Assembly: GCF_018282095.1 (NCBI RefSeq)
Contig: NZ_CP074126.1
Span: forward strand, 2,800,501-2,864,500
Reading direction: 5' to 3'
DNA: 64,000 bases
DNA from: Pseudovibrio brasiliensis
GTDB taxonomy: Bacteria; Pseudomonadota; Alphaproteobacteria; Rhizobiales; Stappiaceae
The position numbers and the translations under genes were made by a program. Below are positions 1 through 8,753 of the stretch, in pieces (position 1 is the first letter of the stretch; every line of letters begins with the position of its first letter). A model generated the notes under the pieces. It searched no databases and had not been told where the DNA came from. It saw only the letters and a program-made list of their open reading frames with translations.

Positions 1-2
1 AT

Positions 3-1115
3 GATTTGCAGCAATTGCGAGCAGACTGGCTGGCATTGGAAGCAGAAGCCCAAGGAAGCGCCTATCACGCCTACGAATGGTGCAAAAGCTGGGCGCAACA
101 CGTGGCTGCTTCCGAAAAAGCCACGGCGCTAATTGTTACTGGATACATCGACGAAAAACTCCACGTCCTTCTCCCCCTCGCCCTCCACCAGTGTCATCTG
201 GCAAAAACGGCAAGATGGCTTGGCGAGGAGATTTTCAACCAGAACACAGGGTATTGGTCAAAGGAGCTGCTGGCCGCGCCACAAACTCATTTCCTCCGCC
301 CTCGCTTGATTGCTGCGTTGAAAGCATGGGGAGTTGATCTCATCCATCTGGGCAACATGAGCTTTAAAGTGGAAGCCGCAGACAATCCTCTGGTACGTAT
401 GGACGACACCACCAGCACCAACGCAATCTATCCGTTTGAGCTGAAAGGCCCGGCAGACGATTTTGTTAAAGCAAAACGCTCCAAAGCCGCCCGCAAAAAG
501 CACCGCAGCAAACTGAGCAAGCTGCAATCTCTCGGCACGCTCACCTTCATGAAAGAAGCAACCTGCGAAGGAGCATCGGCCACTGTGGACGCGATGATCA
601 AGCAGCGCGAAGTGCGGCAAGCCGAAACCGGTATTCCAACAGCTTTCGCCCTGCCCAACTATCAAAGCTTCGCAAGAGAGGCTTTCGCTGATCTGGCAAA
701 AGAGGACAGCCCAACCAAGCCGCTGATCTATAGCCTGAAACTTGATGAGGAGATCATCAGCACCTGCCTCAGCCTCAAATCCGGAGAACGCATCTATTGT
801 TACTGCACATCCATCATCAACGGAGACCTGATGCGTCACAGCCCGGGCGAGCTGCTCATGCAACACGTGATTGAGGACATGTGCGAGGAAGGCTTGGAAG
901 TCTTTGATTTTGGCTTGGGGGAAGAACGCTTCAAACTGGCATGGGCTGAACCAGAATACCTTAAAGACTGGATCGAGCCCCTTACCTTTAAAGGCAAACT
1001 CGCGGCAGCTTTAGAAAGCGCTAAACTCAGTTCAAAACGCAAGCTCAGAAACAATCAGAGCTTCTGGCAGTTATACCGCCGCATCCGCGGAATGTTCGCC
1101 CGCCTGCAGCACTAA
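3..1115 (+). CDS. GNAT-fold acetyltransferase, FemAB/BioF2-like (partial, 5' end outside window)
   Basis: The frame is open to the left edge, so the start lies upstream; about 370 residues are visible. The protein resembles the BioF2-like/CelD-type acetyltransferases found in polysaccharide loci. It has an N-terminal half beginning near a W-C-x-S-W-A motif, then a basic stretch (AKRSKAARKKHRSKLSKL, around residues 155-172) typical of the family, and a C-terminal half with FDFGLGEERFK, the usual FD-G-G-E..K signature. The family transfers an acyl or aminoacyl group to a sugar or amino group. Here the substrate is probably an exopolysaccharide intermediate, inferred only from the neighbouring polymer genes. 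It is convergent with the Wzc-like gene, 35 bases away. The exact substrate cannot be told from sequence. Confidence 0.75.
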   Translation, partial: DLQQLRADWLALEAEAQGSAYHAYEWCKSWAQHVAASEKATALIVTGYIDEKLHVLLPLALHQCHLAKTARWLGEEIFNQNTGYWSKELLAAPQTHFLRPRLIAALKAWGVDLIHLGNMSFKVEAADNPLVRMDDTTSTNAIYPFELKGPADDFVKAKRSKAARKKHRSKLSKLQSLGTLTFMKEATCEGASATVDAMIKQREVRQAETGIPTAFALPNYQSFAREAFADLAKEDSPTKPLIYSLKLDEEIISTCLSLKSGERIYCYCTSIINGDLMRHSPGELLMQHVIEDMCEEGLEVFDFGLGEERFKLAWAEPEYLKDWIEPLTFKGKLAAALESAKLSSKRKLRNNQSFWQLYRRIRGMFARLQH

Positions 1116-1150
1116 AACTCTTTTGAGAATAAGCTGTTAAATGGCAGTCT

Positions 1151-3523
1151 TTACGCTGCCATATCTACCTGCAACCACGCCGCAGCTTCATTGCTGACCA
1201 CACGCTCCACCTCAACAGGTGCCTTGGTGTGCTTCTCCAGAATGGAGAGCGCTTTTTCCAACTCAGGCCCTGCAGGAGAACCATCAGTCGCAATGATCAC
1301 ACGATCCGCTTCTGAGAGCATCTGCGCGCAAATCAGGCTTGGCTCGATAAGGCCAAGGTCAGCGACAATCACATCATAAGTCAGATCCAACGCTTCCATA
1401 ATCAGGTTATAGCGGCCACCATAAACCACTTCGTCCCGAATAGGCATAACACCTGATTGTATCACGTGCGCTCGGGAAACAGGATCGCGGTGGATCACAT
1501 TCGTGAAGGCAGCTTCCCCTTCCAACAACTCTGAAAAGCCCGGCTTGAGCGGCTCTGAACCATCTTCTGACTGCGGAACATCACCCACTTCCTCAAGCGG
1601 AGTTTCCTTCAAAATAGACTGAGCACCTTCCCCACCTTCGGAGCGCACTTCAACAACAACAGGCATGATGCCACGAGCAGCAATTTTACGAGTGCAGCTC
1701 AGAGCTACACGAGAAGAAAGGCTTTCGTCCTCAACGCTAAGCACAACAACACGGCTAACCTTTTCCAGTTGGTTTGCATTGTCTGCTTTCACTTCCTTCA
1801 AAGCGATAGAAGGGACTTCAACCTCGGGTTCTTCGTCTTCAAGCTCTTCATTAAACTCTTCAACTTCATCAATAACGGTTTCATCTTCCACGTCATCCTG
1901 AAGCTCAGCCTGCTCTTCTGTTAGCTCGTCTTCAGCAATCTCTTCCTCCTCAGGAGCTGGTTTGTCTTCCTCTTCTTCAAAGGAAGGCTTCAACTCAACA
2001 GGAGGAGCAGCAACTGCATGGCTGCGGGTTGTTGCATCAACCACGCTTTCCAACGCATTTGATGTCGCAGTCCCGATAGACTCTTTCGGATTGGCCGCAG
2101 GCGCTGCTGGTGTCGCAAAAGACTCACGGCGCAGCACCTCACCAGAGATCAGCGCCCGGACAATACTCCACAGACATCCCAGGAAGAACGCAGCAAATCC
2201 AGCAATCGCAGCGAGTGCAGATGGTTTACGGCCAGATGGCTCGCTTGGCACAGACGCACGCGAAATCACACGAGAGTCAGCATTCAGAACACCAACACCC
2301 TGCAGAACCTCTGCTTCGCGAAGGCTCACCAGCAACTGGTTCAGTTGCTCTTCTTTAGAGCGCGCTTCACGCTCCAACTCCTGCAAACGCACCTGATCAG
2401 CGCCAGAACGAGCCGCTTCTTTCTTCAGCTCATTCACTTGCTCATTCAAAGCAACATAACGGTCCTGGGCGATCTTCGCATCATTCTCAAGACCAATAAC
2501 AATCTTCTCAGCTTCTGCTCGGATCTGACGATCATACCCACGCAGCTGAGAGCGCAGAGCTTTGATCTGCGGGTGGTTCGGCAGCAAAGTAGTGGAAAGC
2601 TCAGCAATGCGGTTCTCCAACGCTAGCTGACGCTCCCGCAAACGCTGAATAAGTGAAGAATTCAGAACCTGCGTCGCAGTTTCCAAGGATCCACCATTTT
2701 CCAACAAAGACCGGATCTGCTTGGCCTGTGCTTCAGCCTGAGACTTTGCCACGATAGCGGCGGAGACCTGAGAGTTCAGCTCTGATAGCTGCTGCTGATT
2801 AAGTGTTCTGTTTTCAGACCCCAGCAACAAATCAGCACCAGAGCGGAACTCAGCAACTTTCTGCTGTGCAGCCTCAACCTCATTCTCAAGACGAGCAACC
2901 TGAGGAGCAAGCGCATCCGCTGTATTGTTGGTCACAGCCCGCTTCGCGTTATCCTGCAGCGTGCGGTACTCATTGACCACGGTGTTCGCAACACGCGCAG
3001 CCAACTCCGGATCCTTGCTGGTAAAGCGAACCGCAATCACGCGGGAGCCGTCCACCTGATAAACATCCAGATTACTGGTGAATTTGTTCAGAAGACGCTC
3101 AGCCTTGCTCACTTGATTGGAAGTTGGCTCAAACCCAACGGAGGTCATCAGGCGATCAACAAGACCCGGCTCACTCTTGGAGGCAAACACACTGTTGTTT
3201 TCAAGATCGAGCTTCTGAACAACATGACGCGCCAGATCGCGCGATTGCAGCAGCTGGACCTGGCTTGCGATACCTTCTTTATCTAAAAGGGAGCGTTCCT
3301 GCTCGCTGTTCCGGATCTGCCCCGGCAGCACAATCTTCGCAGTATCGATAAGGACTTTGGATTCACTGGTGTATTTAGCGGTCTGCTTGCTGGCCAGATA
3401 GAAGGTGCCAAAGGCGACCAGCGCTGCAAACGGGATCACCCAAAGGAGTCCCTTCAGCACTTTTTTGAACAGCACGCCCATATCAAGAAAGACATCTTCT
3501 TGCGGCACAGCCCACTTCCCCAC
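1151..3523 (-). CDS. Polysaccharide copolymerase (Wzc/ExoP/GumC-like) with degenerate kinase domain
   Basis: An inner-membrane chain-length/export protein for surface polysaccharide. Residues 25-44 form the first membrane segment, followed by a long periplasmic Wzz domain with coiled coils (about 200-400). A proline-containing motif (425-435) precedes the second membrane segment (435-457). An unusually acidic linker runs from about 515 to 570. The last 200 residues have the layout of a bacterial tyrosine kinase (GFSELLEGEA and VIHRD near 662-680, Walker-B-like YDVIVADLG at 716-723). However, the Walker A position (about 597-604) reads VEDESLSS and lacks the GK-S/T of a P-loop, and there is no C-terminal tyrosine cluster. 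I infer it cannot phosphorylate. The longest frame starts with GTG at 3523; an ATG at 3481 (residue 15) is an alternative. Divergent from the Wza-like gene. Confidence 0.85.
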   Translation of the reverse strand: MGKWAVPQEDVFLDMGVLFKKVLKGLLWVIPFAALVAFGTFYLASKQTAKYTSESKVLIDTAKIVLPGQIRNSEQERSLLDKEGIASQVQLLQSRDLARHVVQKLDLENNSVFASKSEPGLVDRLMTSVGFEPTSNQVSKAERLLNKFTSNLDVYQVDGSRVIAVRFTSKDPELAARVANTVVNEYRTLQDNAKRAVTNNTADALAPQVARLENEVEAAQQKVAEFRSGADLLLGSENRTLNQQQLSELNSQVSAAIVAKSQAEAQAKQIRSLLENGGSLETATQVLNSSLIQRLRERQLALENRIAELSTTLLPNHPQIKALRSQLRGYDRQIRAEAEKIVIGLENDAKIAQDRYVALNEQVNELKKEAARSGADQVRLQELEREARSKEEQLNQLLVSLREAEVLQGVGVLNADSRVISRASVPSEPSGRKPSALAAIAGFAAFFLGCLWSIVRALISGEVLRRESFATPAAPAANPKESIGTATSNALESVVDATTRSHAVAAPPVELKPSFEEEEDKPAPEEEEIAEDELTEEQAELQDDVEDETVIDEVEEFNEELEDEEPEVEVPSIALKEVKADNANQLEKVSRVVVLSVEDESLSSRVALSCTRKIAARGIMPVVVEVRSEGGEGAQSILKETPLEEVGDVPQSEDGSEPLKPGFSELLEGEAAFTNVIHRDPVSRAHVIQSGVMPIRDEVVYGGRYNLIMEALDLTYDVIVADLGLIEPSLICAQMLSEADRVIIATDGSPAGPELEKALSILEKHTKAPVEVERVVSNEAAAWLQVDMAA

Positions 3524-3708
3524 TCAACACAAAACCCGAAACATTTTTCTGCGCACAAGAATGCATAGACAGGGTAACCAAGTTATTAAGCACCTTAATC
3601 AAATGCTGGAAATAAATGACAAAGAGCCCAACAATTCTTACAAAATTAATTGGAGGATAATTACAATATTTATATTCTGTTAACCTTGAACGCCGAAATA
3701 TACTCCCA

Positions 3709-4287
3709 ATGAATTTAAAGGATTTCGTAATGCGCCCGCGCCTACTAGCAGTTATTGCTGGCTTAACTCTGTTAACGAGTTGTTCATCTTATAAAAAGCC
3801 AGAACCTGCTTTCCATGAGGAACTGGTCCAGCCTTACACGCTTGCCGCGAGTGACGAAGTCCGCATCATTGTTTTTGGACAGGCTGATCTGTCCAACACT
3901 TATAAGATTGATCAGGGCGGCAGCCTCGCCTTCCCACTCATCGGGCAAGTCAACGCAAACGGCAAAACACCCAAGCAGCTGGCAAGCATGATCCGAGCAC
4001 GCCTGAAGAACGGCTTCATCCGTGATCCCGATGTCTCCGTTGAAGTGGCCGTCTATCGTCCAATTTTCGTCATGGGTGAAGTCAGAAACGCGGGCCAGTA
4101 CGCCTATCTTCCAGGCATGACAGTGCAGAACGCCATCGCAACAGCCGGTGGCTTCACAGCACGCGCACGCCAGCAAGATGTAGACCTGACCCGCCAACTG
4201 GGCGCTGAAGTGACCAACGGCGTTGTGCCAATCACAGCACCAGTCCGTCCAGGTGACACGCTGTATGTGCACGAGCGGCTCTTTTAA
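3709..4287 (+). CDS. Polysaccharide export outer-membrane lipoprotein (Wza/GumB-like)
   Basis: A compact 192-residue member of the polysaccharide export family. It begins with a lipoprotein signal: basic N-terminus, hydrophobic stretch 12-22, lipobox LLTSC with the lipidated cysteine at 25. A Poly_export domain follows (ASDEVRIIVFGQ to about 120), including GSLAFPLIGQV and a FIRDPDVSVEV strand, and then one SLBB-type repeat (VMGEVRNAGQYAYLPGMTV). Wza-type proteins form the outer-membrane exit channel that works with the copolymerase encoded divergently next door. Short forms like this one lack the extra C-terminal helix of E. coli Wza, so the pore assembly may differ. Confidence 0.9.
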   Translation: MNLKDFVMRPRLLAVIAGLTLLTSCSSYKKPEPAFHEELVQPYTLAASDEVRIIVFGQADLSNTYKIDQGGSLAFPLIGQVNANGKTPKQLASMIRARLKNGFIRDPDVSVEVAVYRPIFVMGEVRNAGQYAYLPGMTVQNAIATAGGFTARARQQDVDLTRQLGAEVTNGVVPITAPVRPGDTLYVHERLF

Positions 4288-4470
4288 AATTAAGAGCATG
4301 CACTCTACATGCCTTTGCGTCTTGTTAAGCTAAATCCGCAAGTTAAGAGTTAATTAACCCTGTCGATTAACAGGTCAAACAGTATTTTAAGCTAGCAATG
4401 AACTCAGTTGCGCGGCGGTCTGTGCTGGGGAGTATCAGACCATGCATGCGCGGTGGGGAGTTTGCTGCGG

Positions 4471-5685
4471 ATGTCTACGGACAAGCTGAAAATCGTTCAT
4501 TGCATACGTGCGCCTTTGGGCGGTGCGTTTCGCCATCTTATGGATCTGGTCGAAGAGCAGATTGGGATGGGTCACGAGCTCGGCATCGTCTGCGCCTCCA
4601 ACGATATTCCATCCTCTTCATTGGTACAGCTGGAAGCATTAAAACCCAGACTTACTCTGGGTTTAGTCACCGTCCCAATGGCGCGGGCGCTCGCTCCCAA
4701 AGACCTGTTTAGTTTCTTCAAACTGCTCAAACATCTTGCTCCTTTAAAGCTAGATGTCCTGCACGGCCATGGCGCCAAGGGTGGGGTATGGGCACGCACG
4801 ATCGGCTCAGCGCTTAAGCTACGCGGCATCCAAACCAGACGTGTTTACAGCCCTCACGGCGGAAGCCTTCACTACGATTTTTCAAGCACCTCAGGCAAGA
4901 TCTACATCACGCTTGAAAAGCTCTTGAGACCGCTCACAGACTCACTTGTGTTTACCAGTGCGTTTGAGAAAGCCGCTTATCAACAAAAGATCGGCATGAA
5001 GGGCGAACGCCCAAACAGCAAGATCGTTCATAACGGCCTGAGAGAAACTGAGTTCAGGCAAAGCCCAGTTGATGAAGATGCCGCTGATCTCCTGTTTATC
5101 GGTGAGCTACGCCTGCTCAAAGGTGTAGACCTGCTCATCAACGCCATTGATGACCTGCATCGCAACACCAACTCCAGACCAACCCTCGCAATTGTCGGCG
5201 ACGGACCGGATCGGGCACTCTTTGAGCAAATGGTCAGCGACAGGAACCTGCAGGCCTTCATCACGTTCCATGGTTTCCAAAAAATAGATCAGGCACTCCC
5301 CCTTGGAAAAACGGCTGTTATTCCTTCCAGAGCAGAAGCCCTTCCCTACATTGTACTGGAGCTGCTTGCCGCTCAAAAGCCACTGATCACTACCCGTGTT
5401 GGTGGCATTCCGGAAATTTACGCGCAGCACAAGAAGACACTCGTTCAACCAGACGACCAGCAAGCCCTGACAAACGCCGTCAGCTGGGCGCTGTCGCATA
5501 CGGATGAACAAATCGAGCTGAGCCTGCAACTGCAGGACCATCTCAAATCCAATTTCACTCTGTCGCAAATGGCGCAGAGCATAACCCAACTTTATCAACC
5601 CGTTCAAAGTGCGAAGAACGAACTGGCAGACGCTTCACAGCAGTCTCAACAGTCCGCGCTGCACTCACCAGAAAAACTCACTTAG
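4471..5685 (+). CDS. Glycosyltransferase family 4 (GT-B fold)
   Basis: A cytoplasmic sugar transferase of 404 residues, predicted to add a sugar to the lipid-linked polysaccharide unit. The N-terminal acceptor domain begins KIVHCIRAPLGGAFRH, with the glycine-rich loop typical of GT4. The C-terminal domain has GELRLLKG (near 212) and the nucleotide-sugar-binding segment EALPYIVLE (289-297) with the E-x7-E spacing, followed by TRVGGIPEI. I chose the ATG at 4471 because GGGGAG lies about 11 bases upstream and homology-like sequence begins there; the frame is open 21 codons further upstream. It ends 12 bases before the next gene and is probably in one operon with it. Donor and acceptor sugars are unknown. 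Confidence 0.85.
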   Translation: MSTDKLKIVHCIRAPLGGAFRHLMDLVEEQIGMGHELGIVCASNDIPSSSLVQLEALKPRLTLGLVTVPMARALAPKDLFSFFKLLKHLAPLKLDVLHGHGAKGGVWARTIGSALKLRGIQTRRVYSPHGGSLHYDFSSTSGKIYITLEKLLRPLTDSLVFTSAFEKAAYQQKIGMKGERPNSKIVHNGLRETEFRQSPVDEDAADLLFIGELRLLKGVDLLINAIDDLHRNTNSRPTLAIVGDGPDRALFEQMVSDRNLQAFITFHGFQKIDQALPLGKTAVIPSRAEALPYIVLELLAAQKPLITTRVGGIPEIYAQHKKTLVQPDDQQALTNAVSWALSHTDEQIELSLQLQDHLKSNFTLSQMAQSITQLYQPVQSAKNELADASQQSQQSALHSPEKLT

Positions 5686-5697
5686 GCGCACGGCAAC

Positions 5698-7257
5698 ATG
5701 GTCAAACATCGCTTCAATGTAATTGAGAGTGGCCCGTCACCTGACGACAAAACCACGACAGACGGTCACCAGGCATCTGCGACGCACAACGAAGACGTTA
5801 CAATCAGCAATCTTTCCAAGGATGCATTGGAGGTGGCAGCAACCCTGCGCACCAACACCATCTCCAAATCCGTTTTTGATGGCTTTATGCGCACAGCAGA
5901 CGCGGCCTTGATCGTCATCACGGGGATTGTCGCATACTTAAGTGGTGCTGCCCTCGACATCCCGCCCCTCTGGCAGATTTTTGCGCTGTTCGAAGCCTCC
6001 ATGATCGGCATCATGCTGTTTCAGATGGCAGACCTTTATCAGGCCAACGCCCTTCAAAAGGTGATTGCACAAGTCATGCGCCTGATCACAGCGTGGGCCC
6101 TGGTGTTCGCCGCTCTGATCACATCTCTGCTTCTGATCCTGCCTTCCGCTGAAATTCCGCAGGCGTTCTTGCTGAAGTGGTTTGTCAGCGGCGCTGCTGT
6201 CCTAACCATCTTCAGAATGGTCATGCGCGGTTTCATCGTGCGCTGGACACGCATGGGCCGCTTAAGCCGCCGAGCAGTTCTGGTGGGCGGCGGACAAGCT
6301 GCTGCTGACCTTATTGCAGAGCTGGAGCGCCAGCCAAACAATGATATCGAAATCTGCGGCATCTTTGATGATCGCTCCAACGACCGCTCCCCGCCAAGCG
6401 TCGCTGGCTATCAGAAGCTCGGCAACGTTTCTGATCTGGTGGAGTTTGCTCGTATCGCACAGATCGACATGCTGCTGGTGACGATCCCGATCCGCGCAGA
6501 AAAGCGCATCATTCAACTGCTGGAGAAACTCTGGGTGCTGCCGGTCGATATCCGCCTATCCGCACACGCAGATAAACTCCGCTTCCGTCAAAGAGCATCG
6601 TCCTTTGTGGGCACTGTGCCATTCGTCGACGTTCTGGAAAAGCCAATTGCGGATTGGGACACCATCGCCAAACGGGCATTCGATATATTCTTTGCCAGCC
6701 TATCGTTGATCGCCCTCTCCCCTGTCATGCTGATTACAGCTCTGCTGATCAAGCTGGACAGTTCTGGACCGGTCATCTTCCGCCAGAAGCGCTATGGTTT
6801 TAACAACGAGCTGATCGACGTCTTCAAGTTCCGCTCCATGTACCACGACATGACGGACGCGAACGCCTCCAAACTGGTGACCAAAGGCGATCCACGCGTC
6901 ACCAAGGTTGGCCGTATCATCCGCAAGACGTCCATCGATGAACTTCCGCAGCTCATCAACGTGCTGATGGGTCAGCTGTCACTCGTTGGCCCACGCCCAC
7001 ATGCCCTTTCTGCAAAGGCCGAAAACCGCCTCTATGAGAACGTAGTGGATGGATACTTCGCACGCCACAAAGTGAAACCAGGCGTGACGGGTTGGGCGCA
7101 GATCAAAGGGTGGCGCGGAGAGACGGATACGGAAGACAAGATCCAGAAGCGTGTCGAATGCGACATCTACTATATCGAGAACTGGTCTGTTTTCTTTGAT
7201 CTCTACATCCTGATTAAAACACCGTTCTGCCTGCTGGAAACGGAAAACGCATATTGA
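5698..7257 (+). CDS. Undecaprenyl-phosphate sugar phosphotransferase (WcaJ/ExoY-like initiating enzyme)
   Basis: Transfers a sugar-1-phosphate from a nucleotide sugar to undecaprenyl phosphate, starting polysaccharide synthesis. After a hydrophilic N-terminus of about 60 residues there are several membrane segments (about 65-180). A CoA-binding-like domain follows (193-310, beginning RRAVLVGGGQAAADL). The catalytic bacterial sugar transferase domain is at 325-510, with KRAFDIFFA, the re-entrant hydrophobic segment, FKFRSM, RKTSIDELPQL, SLVGPRPH and KPGVTGWAQI. All signature blocks are intact and the length (519) is normal for the polyprenyl glycosylphosphotransferase class. The start is 12 bases after the GT4 stop, and the stop overlaps the next start codon, which suggests translational coupling. 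Galactose versus glucose specificity cannot be read from sequence. Confidence 0.93.
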   Translation: MVKHRFNVIESGPSPDDKTTTDGHQASATHNEDVTISNLSKDALEVAATLRTNTISKSVFDGFMRTADAALIVITGIVAYLSGAALDIPPLWQIFALFEASMIGIMLFQMADLYQANALQKVIAQVMRLITAWALVFAALITSLLLILPSAEIPQAFLLKWFVSGAAVLTIFRMVMRGFIVRWTRMGRLSRRAVLVGGGQAAADLIAELERQPNNDIEICGIFDDRSNDRSPPSVAGYQKLGNVSDLVEFARIAQIDMLLVTIPIRAEKRIIQLLEKLWVLPVDIRLSAHADKLRFRQRASSFVGTVPFVDVLEKPIADWDTIAKRAFDIFFASLSLIALSPVMLITALLIKLDSSGPVIFRQKRYGFNNELIDVFKFRSMYHDMTDANASKLVTKGDPRVTKVGRIIRKTSIDELPQLINVLMGQLSLVGPRPHALSAKAENRLYENVVDGYFARHKVKPGVTGWAQIKGWRGETDTEDKIQKRVECDIYYIENWSVFFDLYILIKTPFCLLETENAY

Positions 7258-8522
7258 CCGACCTATCGCGCCCACAGGATGTTATCGGACGCACGCGCCC
7301 CTTCTGGCACGTGCCTTTGACGATCGGCACAGAAACAATCGCCCGTGCGCTGTTGTTTCTGACCGCGTCCGTGAGCGCGCTCGTCATCATAGAACCTGCC
7401 CCATACGATCTGCTCATCGCACTTTTGCTAGTGGGCTGGTCCTTCTTTGGGTTGGAACTGCGTAAAGATATCCTGCCTCTTCTGATCTTACTATGCTTCT
7501 ACATCGTAGGTGGCATCATGGCTTTGCCCGCAGCCGCAGATACCAAAGAAGCAGCCATCTTCTATGCAGTCACGGTCTTCCTGGCATTCTCATCTTTTCT
7601 TTACGCAGCAACGCTCTCAGCAAAAATTGAACGGATTGAGGCTATTGAGAAGGGGTATATGCTTGCAGCCCTGTTTGCGACGCTACTGGCCGTTGCTGGA
7701 TATTTCAACGCCTTCCCCGGAGCCTATGACCAGTTCACCCTGTATGGCCGTGCCAAAGGCACCTTCAAAGACCCAAACGTCTACGGTCCGTTCCTGCTGT
7801 TACCGACGCTGCTGATCACCTACGACATCCTGACCAAGCCACTGAAGGAGAACATCCTCAAAGCGGGCATCTTGCTCATCTTGCTGCTCGGCGCCTTCCT
7901 CTCCTTCTCCCGCGCAGCCTGGGGTATGACGCTTGGCGGCGCACTCATGGTCTTCCTGCTCGTCTTCATCAATGAGCGCCGTTCAGTACCTCGGTTGAAG
8001 CTCCTGGGCGTTCTTGGCCTCGCAGGTATCGGCCTTGTTGTGGCGCTCCTGGCAATCCTTTCCATTGAATCGATCTCGGAGATGTTCACTCTCCGCGCCA
8101 AGCTCGTACAGGACTACGATGGCGCTCGTCTGGGCCGTTTTGGTCGCTGGGGAGAAGGTTTCACGCTTGTCACAGAACGTCCATTTGGCCTTGGTGTTGG
8201 CGGGTTTAACTCCATCTTCCCGGAGGATGAACACAACGCCTATCTGAAGGCCTTTACAACCTACGGGTGGCTTGGCGGTCTCTCTTATGTAACACTCGTT
8301 TTCTGGACGCTGATCAAAGCTTTGCCACTGGTTTTCAAACCACGCCCATGGCAAAAATACATCGTCTGCACTTACGTTGCATTCCTGCTACACGCTTGTG
8401 TTAGCTTCATTATTGACAGTGACCACTGGCGCCACTACTTCCTGCTGCTCGGCATCCTGTGGGCCATCATTGCAGCGGAATCCGGCATCTCCCGCTACAG
8501 GCGTTTTCCACCAACACAATAA
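7254..8522 (+). CDS. O-antigen ligase/polymerase-like membrane protein (Wzy_C family)
   Basis: A 422-residue protein with roughly ten or more hydrophobic segments and a large periplasmic loop (about 270-340) carrying GRFGRWGEGFTLVTERPFGLG and the downstream H-N-x-Y motif (EDEHNAYLKAFTTYGWLG). This pattern is typical of the O-antigen ligase/Wzy superfamily. In this context it most likely polymerises the exopolysaccharide repeat unit; a ligase role is the alternative. The start is TTG, overlapping the TGA of the preceding gene (TTGA). The next in-frame methionine lies about 90 codons in, after membrane segments have begun, so the TTG start is well supported. No flippase (Wzx) is visible in the window. 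Confidence 0.82.
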   Translation: MTDLSRPQDVIGRTRPFWHVPLTIGTETIARALLFLTASVSALVIIEPAPYDLLIALLLVGWSFFGLELRKDILPLLILLCFYIVGGIMALPAAADTKEAAIFYAVTVFLAFSSFLYAATLSAKIERIEAIEKGYMLAALFATLLAVAGYFNAFPGAYDQFTLYGRAKGTFKDPNVYGPFLLLPTLLITYDILTKPLKENILKAGILLILLLGAFLSFSRAAWGMTLGGALMVFLLVFINERRSVPRLKLLGVLGLAGIGLVVALLAILSIESISEMFTLRAKLVQDYDGARLGRFGRWGEGFTLVTERPFGLGVGGFNSIFPEDEHNAYLKAFTTYGWLGGLSYVTLVFWTLIKALPLVFKPRPWQKYIVCTYVAFLLHACVSFIIDSDHWRHYFLLLGILWAIIAAESGISRYRRFPPTQ

Positions 8523-8607
8523 CGCCAGCCGCATTTGATCCTTGATCAGACAACCTGAATTAGGTAGGAAAGTTGTAAGGATAAGCCGTTAAGGCTACTC
8601 CTGAAAT

Positions 8608-8653
8608 AGGAATACTTGCATGTGCGGTCCCCGCATCCAGGCGCAAGTATCCT
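8608..8653. other. Nested inverted repeat upstream of tRNA-Pro
   Basis: Outer arms AGGAATACTTGC (8608-8619) and GCAAGTATCCT (8643-8653) pair with one bulged base. A perfect inner stem TGCGG/CCGCA (8623-8635) has a 3-base loop. There is no T run on either strand, so it is not an ordinary terminator. It lies 9 bases before the mature tRNA. It could be a structured RNA, a leader processing signal or a protein site; I recognise no known family. The rest of 8523-8607 holds no gene that I can see. Confidence 0.4.
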
Positions 8654-8661
8654 CATAGGTT

Positions 8662-8738
8662 CGGGTAGTAGCGCAGCCTGGTAGCGCACTTCACTGGGGG
8701 TGAAGGGGTCGTCGGTTCAAATCCGGCCTACCCGACCA
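8662..8738 (+). tRNA. tRNA-Pro (anticodon GGG)
   Basis: The cloverleaf folds by hand. Acceptor arms are CGGGTAG (8662-8668) and CTACCCG (8728-8734). The D-arm contains GCGCAGCCTGGTAGCGC. The anticodon stem CTTCA/TGAAG closes the loop CTGGGGG, giving anticodon GGG, which reads CCC (and CCU by wobble). The T-arm GTCGG-TTCAAAT-CCGGC is intact. The discriminator is A, and CCA (8736-8738) is encoded. Length is 77. tRNA 3' ends are common integration sites, and phage-like genes follow directly on the other strand, but no integrase or repeated att core is visible. Confidence 0.96.
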
Positions 8739-8753
8739 TTTTTCTTTTACTAG

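Noticed and set aside
258-866. Long open frame on the minus strand inside the acetyltransferase gene
   Set aside because: It lies fully within a well-supported gene on the other strand, has no family-like features and an unlikely composition; a shadow frame.
4340-4376. CtrA-type TTAA-N7-TTAA site before the GT4 gene
   Set aside because: The TTAA pairs here are spaced by 3 or 9 bases, not 7; AT-rich sequence gives such matches easily.
8523-8661. Possible signal recognition particle RNA upstream of tRNA-Pro
   Set aside because: The conserved GGAAGCA-type loop of SRP RNA is missing; only a nested hairpin is present.
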